Below, one piece after another: positions 62,681 to 64,000 of a stretch of 64,000 nt of DNA. Below the pieces are notes generated by a model, which saw nothing but the letters and a program-made list of their open reading frames with translations, made no database searches and was not told the origin of the DNA. The position numbers were made by a program, and so were the translations under genes. Source of the DNA: Paludifilum halophilum (GTDB lineage Bacteria > Bacillota > Bacilli > Thermoactinomycetales > DSM-45169); the NCBI RefSeq assembly GCF_002245355.1, contig NZ_NOWF01000007.1, positions 206,620 through 270,619 on the forward strand, read 5' to 3'. Position 1 is the first letter of the stretch. Each line of letters opens with the position of its first letter.

Positions 62681-62762
62681 GAAGCCTTGTGATTTTACAC
62701 GTCCTTAGTGGGTCGGGGTGGGCGTCTACCCTCCCGAAAAGGGGACTTTTTCACCATGCTTC
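62681..62762 (-). repeat. Palindromic interspersed repeat, copy B (short form)
   Basis: Reverse complement of copy A's two ends joined: GCATGGTGAAAAAGTCCCCT, TTCGGGAGGGT, then CCACCCCGACCCACTAAGGA and ATCACAAGGCTTC, without the roughly 50-base central hairpin of copy A. Confidence 0.75.
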
Positions 62763-62783
62763 CAGGGCACTCCCTAGCCCTGT

Positions 62784-63482
62784 TCAATCACTTCCAGAGA
62801 TGCGGATGCGGTATCGATCCCTTTCCATTTCTTCACCGTCCGAATCGATCAGGAGATAAGGAATCTCCACCTCAAAGTCCCCGTCAAAAGGATTGGGGTG
62901 GATCCCCAGCCGGTTTCTTTCCCGCCAAACCGGAAACAGCGTCTGCTCCCCGTAACGGAAACCATTGCGGTACCAGGGATGATCGTTTCGTCCCGGTTCA
63001 TTGAGGCAGACGAACAGGGAGAGGTCATCGCACAATTTGAGAAGCCGCAAGCCATCGGCCAAACACTCTCGATCCCTTTCGGAAAAGGTGGACCGCAAAC
63101 GCTTCCGGCGGCGTTCTTCCCTCTTTAAAAACCGGATTGATTCCTCTTCCCGGGCGTCACGGAAGAAAGAAGCATAATGCATACTGCATAGACAAGCGGC
63201 AAAAGTGTCCTTAGCCTCTACCCGATCGATACCCTGTCGATAAGCGGGCAATTTTTCTTCCAAGGGATAGTCGACAAAGGAAAACGGCCGTCCGGTGTTC
63301 GGGTTCCACCGGATGTTTTTGTCCAGAACGTCCCACCCTGCATCATGGTAACGGATCGCCAACTCCGTGCGGGACCAGGGGTGGAATTTTTCCCGCCAGT
63401 GAGCGGCAAATTCCCCGGAGACCCAACCGTGATCGTGTTGCTTGATTAAGAGATATCCGAAGTCCCGTTCCCGAACGATCAT
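62784..63482 (-). CDS. DUF3891 family protein
   Basis: 232 residues from the ATG after AAAGGGGG. LIKQHDHGWVSGEFAAHW and LAIRYHDAGWDVLDKNIRWN carry His/Asp clusters of the kind seen in HD-like hydrolases; AACLCSMHYASFF follows. DUF3891 is widespread in Bacillota. The HDH and YHDAGWD motifs suggest a metal site, but no reaction is known. Confidence 0.87.
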   Translation of the reverse strand: MIVRERDFGYLLIKQHDHGWVSGEFAAHWREKFHPWSRTELAIRYHDAGWDVLDKNIRWNPNTGRPFSFVDYPLEEKLPAYRQGIDRVEAKDTFAACLCSMHYASFFRDAREEESIRFLKREERRRKRLRSTFSERDRECLADGLRLLKLCDDLSLFVCLNEPGRNDHPWYRNGFRYGEQTLFPVWRERNRLGIHPNPFDGDFEVEIPYLLIDSDGEEMERDRYRIRISGSD

Positions 63483-63718
63483 TTCGTATGCCCCCTTTAC
63501 GAAACCCGGTTTACCCACTTTCCGTACACCCGCCTCCCATCCCAAGAAAACGGATTCATCCATAGAATACAAGAGTCACCGCTCCGTTTCCACCGAACTC
63601 CCCTCGAGAAAAATCAGTCCAAGCCGAGTTTGCTGGGGACAAACAAAAAAACACAGCTTCCACATATCATGATAAAAATAAAAAAGATATATGATTTTCT
63701 CTGTAAAGGAGGTATCCG

Positions 63719-64000
63719 ATGGGAAAAAAGGAGAACTTCAACCGGGAGGAATCATACCAATCTCGGACATCCAATACCGCAAATCCGAAACAGCGAGAAG
63801 AATGGGAAACTCCCTTCCCCTCCGGAGAATGGGGATACCCTTACGACTATCCATACGGCTTCGGCCACGACCCGTTCTACGAAACTTCCTTCTCCGGATT
63901 TCCGGGAGGAATGGAGGACGCTGGTGCATCACAGCAAGCTCCCTACTACTATTCCCCGCCATACTATCCCCCCTATCCACCCTATCCACCCTACTATCGC
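63719..64000 (+). CDS. Tyr/Pro-rich spore-coat-like protein (3' end outside the window)
   Basis: 94 residues visible, ATG after AAAGGAGG. Hydrophilic start, then a low-complexity Gly/Tyr/Phe/Pro section ending in repeated PYPPYPPYY units. Such Tyr/Pro repeats are typical of spore coat or crust proteins that become cross-linked. Upstream, CATATCATGATAAAAAT (63663-63680) is reminiscent of a late-sporulation promoter but not decisive. Continues beyond 64000. Confidence 0.6.
   Translation, partial: MGKKENFNREESYQSRTSNTANPKQREEWETPFPSGEWGYPYDYPYGFGHDPFYETSFSGFPGGMEDAGASQQAPYYYSPPYYPPYPPYPPYYR

Noticed and set aside
1..64000. CRISPR arrays, rRNA and tRNA genes
   Set aside because: No regularly spaced direct repeats of 23-47 bases, no tRNA cloverleaf and no conserved rRNA segments were seen when reading both strands; a tRNAscan or Infernal run was not possible here.

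Overview
The window looks like chromosome from a spore-forming member of the Bacillota, most likely a Thermoactinomycetaceae-type bacterium. This rests on moderate-to-high GC coding DNA with strong AGGAGG-type ribosome sites and frequent GTG/TTG starts, on spore genes (CotF-like pair, YutC-type lipoprotein, YunB, a RacA-like DNA-binding protein, a Tyr/Pro-rich coat-like protein), and on CtsR-type control of clpE. The family assignment is inference; no rRNA, tRNA, CRISPR array or replication origin was seen.

Layout. 0-10 kb: a scattered version of the Bacillus subtilis yutE-yutD-yutC-lipA-yunA(lytH)-yunB neighbourhood, interrupted by a CotF-like pair, an acyltransferase, a RacA-like gene and an NhaC-type antiporter whose reading frame is broken near its start. 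10-19 kb: transport. This stretch holds an azlCD exporter with a divergent XRE-cupin regulator, two paralogous NSS amino-acid symporters each with a 35-37 residue MetS-like subunit in opposite gene order, a glutaredoxin-like gene beside a tnpB remnant, an MBL hydrolase, and a DASS dicarboxylate transporter with a cre-like site. 19-25 kb: an appDFABC-type oligopeptide ABC operon. 25-30 kb: yunB, a ThyX-like tandem protein and feoA with feoB split into two genes.

30.4-32.5 kb is an AT-rich decaying patch with two pseudogenes carrying in-frame stops, two related minus-strand terminators and a 29-residue membrane microprotein. 32.5-43.5 kb: a secreted M28 aminopeptidase, bpsAB (type III polyketide synthase plus methyltransferase), a Pat-like acetyltransferase, an ArsA-like ATPase with its cory-CC-star partner, cstA with a small zinc ribbon, clpE under a CtsR-boxed promoter, and a subtilase with a T7 frameshift and altered active-site surroundings.

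43.7-47.1 kb holds the most notable accessory unit: a Flp-pilin-like N-terminus joined to an AT-rich PD-(D/E)xK-like toxin tip, followed by an immunity gene and a frameshifted second immunity gene. Inverted copies of an interspersed repeat bracket it. 48-58 kb is a defence island: a type I R-M operon with a GIY-YIG gene and a frameshifted hsdM tail, plus a decayed helicase/nuclease pair. 58-64 kb: two DUF3179 proteins, one with an in-frame UGA exactly at a conserved cysteine, two overlapping GNAT genes, yfhF, a VOC protein, DUF3891 and the start of a coat-like gene.

Several frames break at homopolymers (T7 at 43.47 and 46.6 kb), so some frameshifts may be sequencing errors. Raw reads would decide.
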